DNA of 64,000 nt, taken from positions 186,001-250,000 of the forward strand of contig JBJMLO010000008.1 of NCBI GenBank assembly GCA_045805265.1. The letters run 5' to 3'. Position 1 is the first letter of the stretch; every line of letters starts with the position of its first letter. The notes beneath the pieces were generated by a model that ran no database searches, was not told the origin of the DNA, and saw nothing but the letters and a program-made list of their open reading frames with translations. This stretch comes from JBJMLO01 sp045805265 (GTDB lineage Bacteria; Actinomycetota; UBA4738; JACQTL01). A program made the position numbers and the translations under genes. Of this stretch, positions 26,926 through 35,429 are shown piece by piece.

Positions 26926-28160
26926 CGCAGCGCCCCCTTCACCACGCCGGCCAGACGGCGGATCCCCTCGTCGATCTGGTCGTCCTCCACGCGACTGAAG
27001 GCCAGCCGCAGCGTGTTCGAGCCCGACCCGTCCGGGTGGAAGGGGGCGCCGGGGACGAACGCGACCCGCTCGGCCATGGCCTCCTTGGCCAGCTCGACGG
27101 TGTCGAGGCCGGACGGAAGGGTCATCCACGAGAAGAACCCACCTCGGGGACGCGTCCACGTCACGTCGTCCGCCGGCATGTGGCGATCGAGCGCGTCGAG
27201 CAGCACCCCGCACCGCCGGCCGTAGAGCTCCACCGAGCGGCGGATCCCGGCGTCGAGGTGGCCCCGCCGACCGTACTCCTCCAGGAGCCGCTGGCCGAGG
27301 GCGCCGGCGCACTGGTCGGTGTTCTGCTTGGCCCTCGTCATCTGGGCGATCACCGGAGCGGGCCCGGCCGCCCACCCGAGCCGGACGCCCGGAAAGAACG
27401 TCTTCGAGAAGGTGCCCGCCTGGAGGACCATTTCGGGGTCGAGCGACCACAGGCTGGGCAACCTCGCTCGATCGCCGTCGAATCCCAGCTCGCGGTACGC
27501 GACGTCCTCGACGACGAGGAAGCCGTAGCGGGCCGCCAGCCCGACCAGCGCCCCCCTGCGCTCGCTCGACATGGTGACCCCGGCGGGGTTCTGGTGGTCC
27601 GGGATGGTGTAGAGGAGCTTGGGAACGCGCCCCTCGCGCGAGGCTCGACCCAACTCGTCGGCCAGGCGGTCGACCTGAAGGCCGTCGTCGTCCACAGGGA
27701 CGGCCCGAACCTCCGCCTCGAATCCCCGGAACGCCATGATCGCGCCGAGGTAGGTGGGCCCTTCGACCAGCACCAGATCGCCCGGGTCGAGGAAGGTCTT
27801 CGACACGAGCTCGAGTGCCTCGATCCCACCGCTCGTGATGAGCAGCTCGTCCGGTGCCGGGCGGCGGCCCTCCCGCTCCTGCAGGCGGTCGGCCAGGAAC
27901 GCCCGGGGGCCGGGAAGGCCCTCGGTCGGCGCGTACTGCATGGCCGACGCGTCGCCCGCCGCTGCCAGGTCGGCCATCAGGCCGGCCAGGATGTCCGCGG
28001 GAAACGTCTTCGGGTCGGGGAAGCCGCCGGAGAACGACACGATGTCGGTGACGTTCGCCAGGGCGAGGATCGCCGCCAGGCCTCCCCCGACGTCGACCCG
28101 GGTCCGATCCGCGAACGCAGCCTCCCACCCACCGACGGGTTGTCGGGTCGCCATCCGCAT
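26922..28160 (-). CDS. PLP-dependent class I/II aminotransferase (2-aminoadipate/LysN-like)
   Basis: 412 residues, fold-type I. Conserved SFSGGFPDPKTFP opening, ITSGGIEALELVSKTFLDPG, the DHQNPAGVTMS cofactor Asn region, and the PLP lysine in QAGTFSKTFFPGVRLGW are typical of the LysN/aminoadipate/kynurenine transaminase group. The ATG at 28160 lies seven bases after AAGGAGG; the longer frame to 28274 is not supported. First gene of the minus-strand operon, divergent from the AsnC regulator. Works on a 2-amino acid, substrate unknown. Confidence 0.9.
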   Translation of the reverse strand: MRMATRQPVGGWEAAFADRTRVDVGGGLAAILALANVTDIVSFSGGFPDPKTFPADILAGLMADLAAAGDASAMQYAPTEGLPGPRAFLADRLQEREGRRPAPDELLITSGGIEALELVSKTFLDPGDLVLVEGPTYLGAIMAFRGFEAEVRAVPVDDDGLQVDRLADELGRASREGRVPKLLYTIPDHQNPAGVTMSSERRGALVGLAARYGFLVVEDVAYRELGFDGDRARLPSLWSLDPEMVLQAGTFSKTFFPGVRLGWAAGPAPVIAQMTRAKQNTDQCAGALGQRLLEEYGRRGHLDAGIRRSVELYGRRCGVLLDALDRHMPADDVTWTRPRGGFFSWMTLPSGLDTVELAKEAMAERVAFVPGAPFHPDGSGSNTLRLAFSRVEDDQIDEGIRRLAGVVKGALR

Positions 28161-28350
28161 CGCATCGCCTCCTTCGCGCCCAAGCGCCGTCCGCGACCGG
28201 TCCGTGGTCCGCGGTCGCCCCCGCAAGCGCCACGTGAGCCGGAATTTGCCCGGGGCTTCGGCCGAGTGTAACATCCACGCCGTCGCCGGGCGATCAGACG
28301 GAAGGTCACCCGGTATTCCGACCGTTCATACACACGGAAACCGGGCAGAG

Positions 28351-28356
28351 TAGGCT
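28351..28356 (+). promoter_or_regulatory. -10 element of a leaderless asnC-type promoter
   Basis: TAGGCT ends five bases before the ATG, the spacing expected for a leaderless actinobacterial message. The 200-base space between this gene and the divergent aminotransferase also holds TACACT at about 28272-28267 reading the other way, so the AsnC regulator is well placed to control both directions. Confidence 0.5.
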
Positions 28357-28361
28357 ACCGA

Positions 28362-28949
28362 ATGGTGCAGGCCGAGGTTACGCCCCCCCGTCCCCGACGA
28401 ACCGACCGCGAGGCTCGCCCCCCCGCCGTGGCCCTCGACGACCAGGACCTGGCCATCCTCCGGCTCCTGGTCGAGGACGCCAGGATCTCCATGCGCCGCC
28501 TGGCGCGCGAGGTCGGCATGTCCGCCCCCGCGGTGGCCGACCGGGTCTCCCGGCTGGAGCGGAGCGGCGTGATCCGGGGATACCGGGCCGACCTCGACCG
28601 GGCCGCGCTCGGCCACGATCTGGTCGTGTACATCGGCGTGGTCGCCGTGCAGGGCGGCGCCCAGCCCGAGCTGGTGGCCTCCCTGCGGTCCTTCCGCGAG
28701 GTCGAGGACGTGCACGTCGTGACCGGGCCGAAGGACCTGCTGGTACGCCTCCGGGTGCGTGACCACGAGCACCTCCGGGAGGTCCTGTTCGACCGGGTGT
28801 GGGGGCTGCCGGGCGTGGACCGGACCGAGACGTACATCAGCCTCGCCCACATGGAGCCGAAGGACTTCGACGGCGAGCTGCTCGGCCTCATGCTGGCCGA
28901 CCGACGGCGGGCCGAGCCGATGGACCCACCACCCGACCGGGAGAGGTGA
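28362..28949 (+). CDS. Lrp/AsnC-family transcriptional regulator
   Basis: 195 residues with an extra 25-residue basic N-terminus. Helix-turn-helix LDDQDLAILRLLVEDARISMRRLAREVGMSAPAVADRVSRLE, then the RAM effector domain (VVYIGVVAVQGG ... VEDVHVVTGPKDLLVRLRV). Such regulators sense amino acids. It heads the plus-strand operon with the amidotransferase and GS-like genes and is divergent from the aminotransferase operon, so an amino acid inducer is likely. Confidence 0.93.
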   Translation: MVQAEVTPPRPRRTDREARPPAVALDDQDLAILRLLVEDARISMRRLAREVGMSAPAVADRVSRLERSGVIRGYRADLDRAALGHDLVVYIGVVAVQGGAQPELVASLRSFREVEDVHVVTGPKDLLVRLRVRDHEHLREVLFDRVWGLPGVDRTETYISLAHMEPKDFDGELLGLMLADRRRAEPMDPPPDRER

Positions 28950-28953
28950 GCGC

Positions 28954-29682
28954 ATGTGTGAGCTGATGGCGGTGGCGTGGGAGCGGGCGGAGCCCCTCCG
29001 CGCGGTCCTGCCATGGGCGGCCGAGCTGGAGCGTCTCGGCGTTGCCGGCTTCGGGTGGGGCGTGGCCTGGCTGGACGACGAGGGGAACGGGGTTCGCGGG
29101 TACCGGAACCAGGCGAGCCTGTCGGAGGACTCCGACGGCGCCGAGGCGCTGAGCGACGTTCGGTCGAGCCGGTTCCTGGTCCACCTACGGCGGCCGTCGC
29201 GGCTCTCCACGGTGCAGGTCGCCGACTCGCAGCCGTTCCTCGACCAGCGGCACGGCTGCGCGTTCTGCCACAACGGCCTCTTCGCCCGGGCGGAGGAGCT
29301 TCGGGACCGCTACGCGGGCCGGCTGCACGGCCGGGCCGACAGCGAGGTGGGATTCCTCTTCCTCCAGGACCTGCTCGACGAGGGCGCACGACCCGAGGCC
29401 GCGCTGCCCCGGACGCTGGACGACATGGCCGGCAGCGGCAATCTCGGGTACCTGGGGGCCGACGGGACGCTCCTGATGATGGCGGGCCATCCCGCCAACG
29501 ACCTGTGGCGGTTCCGCGCCGGCGGGTCTGCCACGGTGGCGGCCACGGCGCTGCACAGCGCCGACGAATCGGTGTTCGACCTGGTGTTCCCGGACGCCAC
29601 GGACCGGCGGAAGATCGCTCCGCGCGAGGTGGTCGAGGTGGGAGGGCCGGTACCCGCGCCGCGGATCCGGGCGGCGAGCTGA
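28954..29682 (+). CDS. Class II (Ntn) glutamine amidotransferase-family protein, possible gamma-glutamyl hydrolase
   Basis: 242 residues. It starts Met-Cys, so removal of Met exposes the nucleophilic Cys. The VHLRRPS arginine, the oxyanion CHNG motif and ADSE acidic residue of class II amidotransferases follow. There is no synthase domain, so it is either a hydrolase or a glutaminase partner. EgtC of ergothioneine synthesis, a similar stand-alone protein, cleaves a gamma-glutamyl amide. Next to a GS-like ligase, such a role (removing glutamate from a gamma-glutamyl intermediate) is attractive. Starts five bases after the asnC stop. Confidence 0.82.
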   Translation: MCELMAVAWERAEPLRAVLPWAAELERLGVAGFGWGVAWLDDEGNGVRGYRNQASLSEDSDGAEALSDVRSSRFLVHLRRPSRLSTVQVADSQPFLDQRHGCAFCHNGLFARAEELRDRYAGRLHGRADSEVGFLFLQDLLDEGARPEAALPRTLDDMAGSGNLGYLGADGTLLMMAGHPANDLWRFRAGGSATVAATALHSADESVFDLVFPDATDRRKIAPREVVEVGGPVPAPRIRAAS

Positions 29683-29696
29683 GGAGGAGGGCGAGG

Positions 29697-31169
29697 ATGG
29701 CACGGGGCAATCCGGAGATCGAAAGCGTCGGGAAGATCGGGTTCATCGACGAGCACGGGCTCCACACGGACGACCAGTTGGAGGCGGCCAAGGACCTTCC
29801 GGCCCGGATGGAGGCGGACGGGATCAAGACCGTGCGCTTCCTGTGGGGCGACCAGCACGGGATCGCCCGCGGCAAGTTCATCACGGTCCACGACGCGGTC
29901 GCCACGCTGCGCAACGGCATGGACTTCCAGGGCGCCACGCTGGCCATGGACATGGGCAACCACGTGTTCACGCCGCTGTTCGTGGAGGGCGGCGGGTTGG
30001 GCGTCCCCGAGTTCACCGGGTTCCCCGACGTCGTGCTGGTCCCCGACCCCACGACCTACCGGAAGGTCCCCTGGTCACCCGGCACGGCATGGATCGTGTC
30101 GGACATGTACTTCACGAACGGCAAGCCGGTGCCATTCTCGACCCGTCAGATCATGCGCAGGCAGGTGGAGGCGGCCAGGGAGCTCGGCTACGAGTATGCG
30201 GCCGGACTGGAGGTCGAGTTCTACCTCACCCGTCGGGCCAGCACCCACATCGGGCTCAACGACACCGGGCAGCCCCCGCCCCCACCGGAGGTCTCGGTGA
30301 TCGCGCAGGGCTACCAGTACCTGTCGGAGAGCCGGCTGGCGGAGATCGACCCCATCCTGCAGTTGCTGCGGGAAAGCCTCGAGGGGATCGGCCTGCCGCT
30401 GCGTTCAATGGAGGACGAATGGGGGCCCGGACAGACCGAGTTCACGTTCGACCCGCTGACGGGGGTGGAGGCGGCCGACGCCATGCTGTTGTTCCGAACT
30501 GCCGCCAAGCAGGTGTGCTTCCACAACGGCTATCACGCATCGTTCATGTGCCGGCCCGCCTTTCCCAACTTCTTCTCGAGCGGGTGGCACCTGCACGAGT
30601 CCCTGCTCGACGCCGAGGACGGCACGAACGCGTTCACGGACGCCTCGCAGCCGCTGTCGGAGCCGGGGCGGCAGTTCGTGGCCGGGCTGCTCGAGCACGC
30701 CCTCCCCATGACGGTGTTCACGACGCCCACGATCACCGGGTACAAGCGGTTCAAGCCGTACTCGTTCGCCCCGGACCGGGTGAACTGGGCGGTGGAGAAC
30801 CGTGGAGCAATGGTCCGGGTGCAGGGTGCCCCCGGCGACAAGTCGGCCCACATCGAGAACCGGATGGGCGAGCCGGCCGCGAACCCCTACCTGTACATGG
30901 CGGCGAACATCGCCGCCGGACTGGACGGCATCCGGAACGCCAAGTCCCCGCCGCCGATCGTGGAGGACAACCCGTACGAGTCGGAGTCCCCGATGCTCCC
31001 CACCTCGCTGTGGGAGGCGGTGGAACACCTGGAGAAGGACGACTTCTTCCGGAAGGAGTTCGGCGACCCATTCATCGACTTCATCCTCATGATCAAGAAG
31101 AGCGAGATCGGACGGTTCCTGTCCGAGGTCACCGACTGGGAGATGCGGGAGTACTTCGAGTTCTACTAG
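29697..31169 (+). CDS. Glutamine synthetase-like gamma-glutamyl ligase
   Basis: 490 residues. The GS beta-grasp domain contains VRFLWGDQHGIARGK (Asp latch and RGK), and the catalytic domain has GLEVEFYL (Glu), GWHLHESL (catalytic His region), ENRGAMVRV and AHIENRMGEPAANPYLYMAA (Arg and Glu of the active site). The adenylylation loop of GlnA is missing and the N-terminus carries an extra 30 residues, as in GS-like ligases that use amines or amino compounds in place of ammonia. Ribosome site GAGGAGGG. The neighbours (Ntn hydrolase, AsnC, transaminases, FluG-type amidohydrolase elsewhere) suggest catabolism through a gamma-glutamylated intermediate rather than nitrogen assimilation. Confidence 0.88.
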   Translation: MARGNPEIESVGKIGFIDEHGLHTDDQLEAAKDLPARMEADGIKTVRFLWGDQHGIARGKFITVHDAVATLRNGMDFQGATLAMDMGNHVFTPLFVEGGGLGVPEFTGFPDVVLVPDPTTYRKVPWSPGTAWIVSDMYFTNGKPVPFSTRQIMRRQVEAARELGYEYAAGLEVEFYLTRRASTHIGLNDTGQPPPPPEVSVIAQGYQYLSESRLAEIDPILQLLRESLEGIGLPLRSMEDEWGPGQTEFTFDPLTGVEAADAMLLFRTAAKQVCFHNGYHASFMCRPAFPNFFSSGWHLHESLLDAEDGTNAFTDASQPLSEPGRQFVAGLLEHALPMTVFTTPTITGYKRFKPYSFAPDRVNWAVENRGAMVRVQGAPGDKSAHIENRMGEPAANPYLYMAANIAAGLDGIRNAKSPPPIVEDNPYESESPMLPTSLWEAVEHLEKDDFFRKEFGDPFIDFILMIKKSEIGRFLSEVTDWEMREYFEFY

Positions 31170-31180
31170 GAGGGACGACC

Positions 31181-31504
31181 ATGGCGGGCGCGTTCCAGCA
31201 TGTCGTGCTGTTCCGGTTTCCGGGGCCGCTCTCGGAGGACGACCAGAGCGACATGGCGGGACAGGTCCGGGCATGGGCAGGGACCGTGCCGGGACTGGTC
31301 GGGTTGCGGTTCGGAGCCGACGTCAGCGGGCGATCCGGCGGGTGGCAATACCTGTTGATGACGGAGTTCGAAGACGACGAGACGCACCAGGCCTATTACG
31401 AGCACCCGCTGCACCAGGCCTTCAGCAGATGGGTGTTCGACCGCAATTGCGAGGTGGTCCGGTTCGACTACCCACTGGACGCGGACACGCTGTTCGCCGG
31501 GTGA
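31181..31504 (+). CDS. Dabb (stress-responsive alpha/beta barrel) domain protein
   Basis: 107 residues, ferredoxin-like dimeric barrel: FQHVVLFRFPGPLSEDD, then VPGLVGLRFGADVS, and HPLHQAFSRWV. Members are small enzymes, cyclases or unknown. It is preceded by an AGGAGGGAC ribosome site, 11 bases after the GS-like stop, so it is the last gene of that operon. Its presence suggests a step on a small reactive product, which remains unassigned. Confidence 0.85.
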   Translation: MAGAFQHVVLFRFPGPLSEDDQSDMAGQVRAWAGTVPGLVGLRFGADVSGRSGGWQYLLMTEFEDDETHQAYYEHPLHQAFSRWVFDRNCEVVRFDYPLDADTLFAG

Positions 31505-31532
31505 GTCGGCTCGGCCGGCGGCGGCCGCGGAC

Positions 31533-32099
31533 TCATGAGCCCGGAGCGCTCGCCGCGCCCGACAGGGACCGGAGGATCAGCAGCAACCCGCGCACGTCCT
31601 CTGGCTCCATCGGAACGGCCACGGATGAGGTCGGGGTGGTCCCGATCATCGCACCCGCCAGCGTGGCCAGCCGGAGGCGGGCGGTGCCCCGGGAGGCATC
31701 CCACCGAGCCTCGAGGGAGACGACGTTCGTCATGGCCTCGACTCCGTCCAGTAGGCCTTCGTCCCGGAGGCGGCGGGCCCAGGCGTCGTCCTCGCCGGGG
31801 GCGCCTGCGAGAATCCGGCGACGGCGCAGCCCTTTCCACTCGAGGGTGGCCGAGGTGTCGGCTCCAGATCGATGGCCCGGCGCCGAGGCCTCGACCACGA
31901 GCGCGAATGTCCGTGAGAACAGCCGGCGATCCTTCTCCAGACGGAGCGTGACGGGGGGGAGCCCCTCACCTGGGGCATGAAGGGCGACGTGATGGGGGCC
32001 GGAGGCGGACACCTCGTACGGCGGTGTCAGGAAGCCGGCCGCCCGGCGGAGGGCCTCGAGCGGCGTGACCTGCCCGCCTAGCGGCATGGGCTTCGTCAT
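31533..32099 (-). CDS. Hypothetical protein coupled to ligA
   Basis: 188 residues, not recognised. No signal peptide or membrane segment. A pattern of alternating hydrophobic strands (HHVALHA, PVTLRLEK, TFALVVEA) around a basic centre (KGLRRRRILAG), then a helix and a C-terminal region ending LLLILRSLSG. The ATG overlaps the ligA stop by four bases (an in-frame GTG at 32111 is the alternative), so it is probably made together with LigA. Confidence 0.7.
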   Translation of the reverse strand: MTKPMPLGGQVTPLEALRRAAGFLTPPYEVSASGPHHVALHAPGEGLPPVTLRLEKDRRLFSRTFALVVEASAPGHRSGADTSATLEWKGLRRRRILAGAPGEDDAWARRLRDEGLLDGVEAMTNVVSLEARWDASRGTARLRLATLAGAMIGTTPTSSVAVPMEPEDVRGLLLILRSLSGAASAPGS

Positions 32100-34162
32100 G
32101 TCCTTGACCACCGGCCCAGGCGCCGCAGGAACTCCTGTTCGTCGATGACCTCGACGCCGAGCTGCTCGGCCTTGGCCAGCTTCGAGCCGGGGCTCTCTCC
32201 CGCCACCACGAAGCTCGTCTTCTTGCTGACGCTCGACGTGACCTTCCCGCCAGCCTCCTCGGCGGCGCGGATGGCCTCGTCACGCGACAGCGCGTCGAGC
32301 CCGCCGGTGAGCACCATCGTCTGCCCACTGAGGGGGCCGTCGGCCGGCTTCTGGGGCTCGGGGTCGGCCGTGCGGACGCCGCGCTCCCGCAGCTTCTCGA
32401 CCAGCCGCTGGTTCTGCTCGTCGGCGAACCAGTCGACCACGCTCTTCGCAATGATCGGGCCCACCCCCTCCACGGCCGCGACGTCCTCCTCGGACGCCTC
32501 AGCCAGCGCATCGATCGTTACGAAGGCCTGGGCCAACAGCCGGGCCACGGTCGAGCCCACGTGCGGGATGTTCAGCGCCACGAGCAGCCGCCACACCGGG
32601 CGGTCCTTCGACGCCTCGATCGCGGCCAGGAGGTTCTCGATTCGCTTCTCCGCGAACAGCGGCAGCTGCTGGAGCTGCTCCGCCGTCAGCGAGTACACGT
32701 CCGCCGGGTCCTGGATCCACCCCATGTCGAGCAGCTGACCGCCGGTCTTGTAGCCGAGCCCCTCGATGTCCATGGCGCCCCGCGAGGCGAACGCGAACAG
32801 CCACTCCACGTTCTGCAGCGGACACCCGCGCTTGTTCGGGCACCGCCAGTAGGCCTCGCCCTCCTTCCGGACCAGCGCCGTGCCGCACGACGGACACTTC
32901 TTGGGGAACCGCCACGGCCTCAGGCCCTTCGGCCGCTTCGACAGGACCGGCCCCACCACCTCGGGGATGACGTCGCCCGCGCGGCGGACGATGACCGTGT
33001 CGCCCTCCCGGACGTCCTTCCGCTTGACCTCGTCCTCGTTGTGCAGGGTGGCGGTGGTCACGGTCACGCCGCTCACGAACACCGGCTCGAGGCGGGCGAA
33101 CGGCGTGACGATCCCCGTCCGCCCGGTGTGGACCTCGATGGCCCGCAGGGACGTCGTGCGCTCCTCGGGCGGGAACTTGTACGCGATGGCCCACCGGGGG
33201 GCGTGCGACGTCGACCCCAGCTCCTCCTGCAGGGGGATCTGGTCGACCTTCACCACCACGCCATCGATCTCGTAGTCGACGGAGTGCCGGTGCTCCTGCC
33301 AGTGCTGGGTGAGCTCGAACACCTCGTCGAGGGTGTCGACGACCCGCAGGTTCGGGTCCACCGGGAGCCCAGCCTCCCGCAACCACGCCAGCGACTGCGA
33401 GTGCGACTCGAACCGCTTCCCCTCGGCCCACCCCAGCCCGTGGCACCACAGCCGGAGCGGCCGCGACGCCGTGACCCTGGGGTCCTTCTGCCGGAGCGAC
33501 CCCGCCGCGGCGTTGCGGGGGTTGGCGAACGCCCTCCCGCCGGCCTCCAGCAGCTGGTCGTTCAGCTGCTCGAACGCCTTGACCGGCAGGTACATCTCGC
33601 CGCGCACCTCGAGCAGTGCCGGGGGGTCGGGCAGCCGGAGACGCTGGGGCACGGCCCGCACCGTGCGGATGTTCCCCGTGATGTCCTCGCCGGTCACGCC
33701 GTCGCCCCGCGTGGCCCCCCGCGTGTACACCCCGCGCTCATAGGTGAGCGCCACCGCCACGCCGTCGATCTTCAGCTCGCACGCGTATCGCGCGCCGGTT
33801 CCCACGATGCGCTCGACGCGCGCGCCCCACGCCACGAGCTCGTCGCGGCTGAACGCGTTGTCGAGCGAGAGCATCCTGGCCCGGTGCTGCACCGGCGCGA
33901 ACAGGTCCGCCGGCGGCCCCCCCACCCGCTGCGTCACGCTGTCGGGGACAATGAGCTCGGGGAACTCGTCCTCCAGCGCCCGCAGCTCGCGCATGAGCTC
34001 GTCGTACTCGACGTCGGAGACTTCCGGATCGTCGAGGACGTAGTACCGGTACGAGTGGTGGTTCAGCTGCTCGCGGAGCTCCTCGACCCGGGGCTTGGCC
34101 TCGGCGAGCCGGCGTTCCTCGGCGCCGGCCTGTGCGGCCGCGCGTTTCCCGGGCGGCGTCAC
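32096..34162 (-). CDS. ligA: NAD-dependent DNA ligase
   Basis: 688 residues, complete. Ia domain with the NAD-binding YRYYVLDDPEVSD, adenylation domain with the AMP-accepting K131 in CELKIDG, the OB fold, a four-Cys zinc finger (CPSCG ... CPNKRGC), the helix-hairpin-helix domain (ASEEDVAAVEGVGPIIAKS) and a C-terminal BRCT domain (LSGQTMVLTGGLDALSRDEA). It seals nicks in replication and repair, forming the adenylated enzyme from NAD. Followed by two small genes of uncertain role. Confidence 0.97.
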   Translation of the reverse strand: MTPPGKRAAAQAGAEERRLAEAKPRVEELREQLNHHSYRYYVLDDPEVSDVEYDELMRELRALEDEFPELIVPDSVTQRVGGPPADLFAPVQHRARMLSLDNAFSRDELVAWGARVERIVGTGARYACELKIDGVAVALTYERGVYTRGATRGDGVTGEDITGNIRTVRAVPQRLRLPDPPALLEVRGEMYLPVKAFEQLNDQLLEAGGRAFANPRNAAAGSLRQKDPRVTASRPLRLWCHGLGWAEGKRFESHSQSLAWLREAGLPVDPNLRVVDTLDEVFELTQHWQEHRHSVDYEIDGVVVKVDQIPLQEELGSTSHAPRWAIAYKFPPEERTTSLRAIEVHTGRTGIVTPFARLEPVFVSGVTVTTATLHNEDEVKRKDVREGDTVIVRRAGDVIPEVVGPVLSKRPKGLRPWRFPKKCPSCGTALVRKEGEAYWRCPNKRGCPLQNVEWLFAFASRGAMDIEGLGYKTGGQLLDMGWIQDPADVYSLTAEQLQQLPLFAEKRIENLLAAIEASKDRPVWRLLVALNIPHVGSTVARLLAQAFVTIDALAEASEEDVAAVEGVGPIIAKSVVDWFADEQNQRLVEKLRERGVRTADPEPQKPADGPLSGQTMVLTGGLDALSRDEAIRAAEEAGGKVTSSVSKKTSFVVAGESPGSKLAKAEQLGVEVIDEQEFLRRLGRWSRT

Positions 34163-34169
34163 GGCCGTC

Positions 34170-34853
34170 TCATGCGGCGACCTCGACGCCGCCCGACACG
34201 CCGATGCGCTCCCCCTGGACCAGCACCGCGCCCAGGAGCCCGTCGATGCGGCGGAGGTACGCGAGCGCCGACTTGAACGAGTCGTTCCGGGCCAGGATGG
34301 CCATGGCCGCGGCGGCGGCGGCGTCCGCCAGGGTGCACGACGACGCGACCACCGCGAGGCCGTCCACCGAGTCGGCCGGGAGCTCGCCCCTCCCCATGGT
34401 CGTCGACACCCCCACCGCTCCGTGGGTGGGATCGACGATCACCGAGAGCCCCTCGCCGTCGGCCCCCCGGTGCACGGGCAGCTTCAGCCGCTTCCGGGAC
34501 CGGATGAAGTGGTCCCCGCCCGCCGACACGAGCACCTCGTGCACGTTCCGCGCGAGGTACCGGCCGACGTGGTCGATGAGCGCGCCCTGCACCGTGAACA
34601 CCGGCCCCACGCCGGCCGACGCCGCCGTCCGGGCCATCTCCTGCACGAGGGGCGGCGCCGTGTCGGGGACCTCGACCGGACGCTTGCTGGATCGGAAGTC
34701 CGGGTTCCGCACCGAGTACGACTGCAGCTGCTCCCACATCGACAGCGCCGCCGCCCGCGACTCCTCGTAGTACTCCTCGGGCGCGCTCACCCGCAGCAGG
34801 AATTCCTGGATCTGCAGGTTGAACGAATGCGGCTTCTTCTTGAGCAGCGGCAC
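34170..34853 (-). CDS. UPF0280-family (ApbE-related) protein
   Basis: 227 residues. Motifs shared with the UPF0280 family include the central GPVFTVQGALIDHVGRYLA, VHEVLVSAGGDHFI and the C-terminal SVIVDPTHGAVGVSTTMGRG ... SADSVDGLAVVASSCTLADAAAAAA. This family is distantly related to the flavin transferase ApbE, but its function is not established. The GTG at 34853 sits seven bases after GGGAGG; the longer frame upstream is not used. Transcribed immediately before ligA. Confidence 0.72.
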   Translation of the reverse strand: MPLLKKKPHSFNLQIQEFLLRVSAPEEYYEESRAAALSMWEQLQSYSVRNPDFRSSKRPVEVPDTAPPLVQEMARTAASAGVGPVFTVQGALIDHVGRYLARNVHEVLVSAGGDHFIRSRKRLKLPVHRGADGEGLSVIVDPTHGAVGVSTTMGRGELPADSVDGLAVVASSCTLADAAAAAAMAILARNDSFKSALAYLRRIDGLLGAVLVQGERIGVSGGVEVAA

Positions 34854-34948
34854 GCGACGGCCTCCCGGCCGGATCCGCGCAGGATCCGAGAGGCCGATGA
34901 TACCGGCGACCGGCGACACGCCCGCGGAGCGGGCCGAGGAAGTTGCTG

Positions 34949-35350
34949 CTATTCCACCCCCGCGAGGAAGGCGTCCACCGCCGCCTGGTCCTCGTTGAAG
35001 ACCCAGGACTCGAGCGCCCGGTCTCCGCTGACGTGGAAGATGTGGACGTACCGGCCCTCGAAGGTCTCCTTGTTGTCGTTCCTGGTCGTCCGCAGTGTGA
35101 TCAGCGCAACCGCGTGATCCTCGTTGGCGACGACGTCGTGGATCTCGAACTCCGGGATCGCCACCTGCACCTGCTTCGCGAAGTGGGCCAGGACGTTCTC
35201 CCGGCCGTGGTAGTCGCCGGACAGCGCGTTGTTTCCCGGCTCGTGCCACACGATCGTGTCGTCGAGGTGCTCGTTCATCCACTCCATGTCGCCGGCGATG
35301 AACGCGTTGTAGCCGTGCCGGACGAGCTCGGCGTTCGGGTGATCGGCCAT
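34949..35350 (-). CDS. SnoaL-like / NTF2-superfamily protein
   Basis: 133 residues. Opening NAELVRHGYNAFIAGDMEWMNEHLDDTIVWHEPG is the usual SnoaL-like polyketide cyclase/ketosteroid isomerase pattern, followed by FEIHDVVANEDHAVALIT and FEGRYVHIFHVSGDR. It has an AGGAGGAGG ribosome site. Such domains form a cone-shaped pocket and act as isomerases or carriers; here no pathway gene adjoins. A promoter pair lies upstream at 35425-35396. Confidence 0.82.
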   Translation of the reverse strand: MADHPNAELVRHGYNAFIAGDMEWMNEHLDDTIVWHEPGNNALSGDYHGRENVLAHFAKQVQVAIPEFEIHDVVANEDHAVALITLRTTRNDNKETFEGRYVHIFHVSGDRALESWVFNEDQAAVDAFLAGVE

Positions 35351-35395
35351 GTCGCCTCCTCCTGTTGAGATCCGGTCGGGCCGACCGGTCGGCGG

Positions 35396-35425
35396 ATCGT
35401 ATGAATTCGCGGAAGCACCGCGCAA
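35396..35425 (-). promoter_or_regulatory. Candidate promoter of the SnoaL-like gene
   Basis: Reading leftward, TTGCGC (35425-35420) and TACGAT (35401-35396) are separated by 18 bases. It overlaps the 3' end of the methyltransferase gene, so the SnoaL-like gene can be expressed independently. The leader contains the inverted repeat CCGGTCGG-CCGACCGG. Confidence 0.45.
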
Positions 35426-35429
35426 CCCT

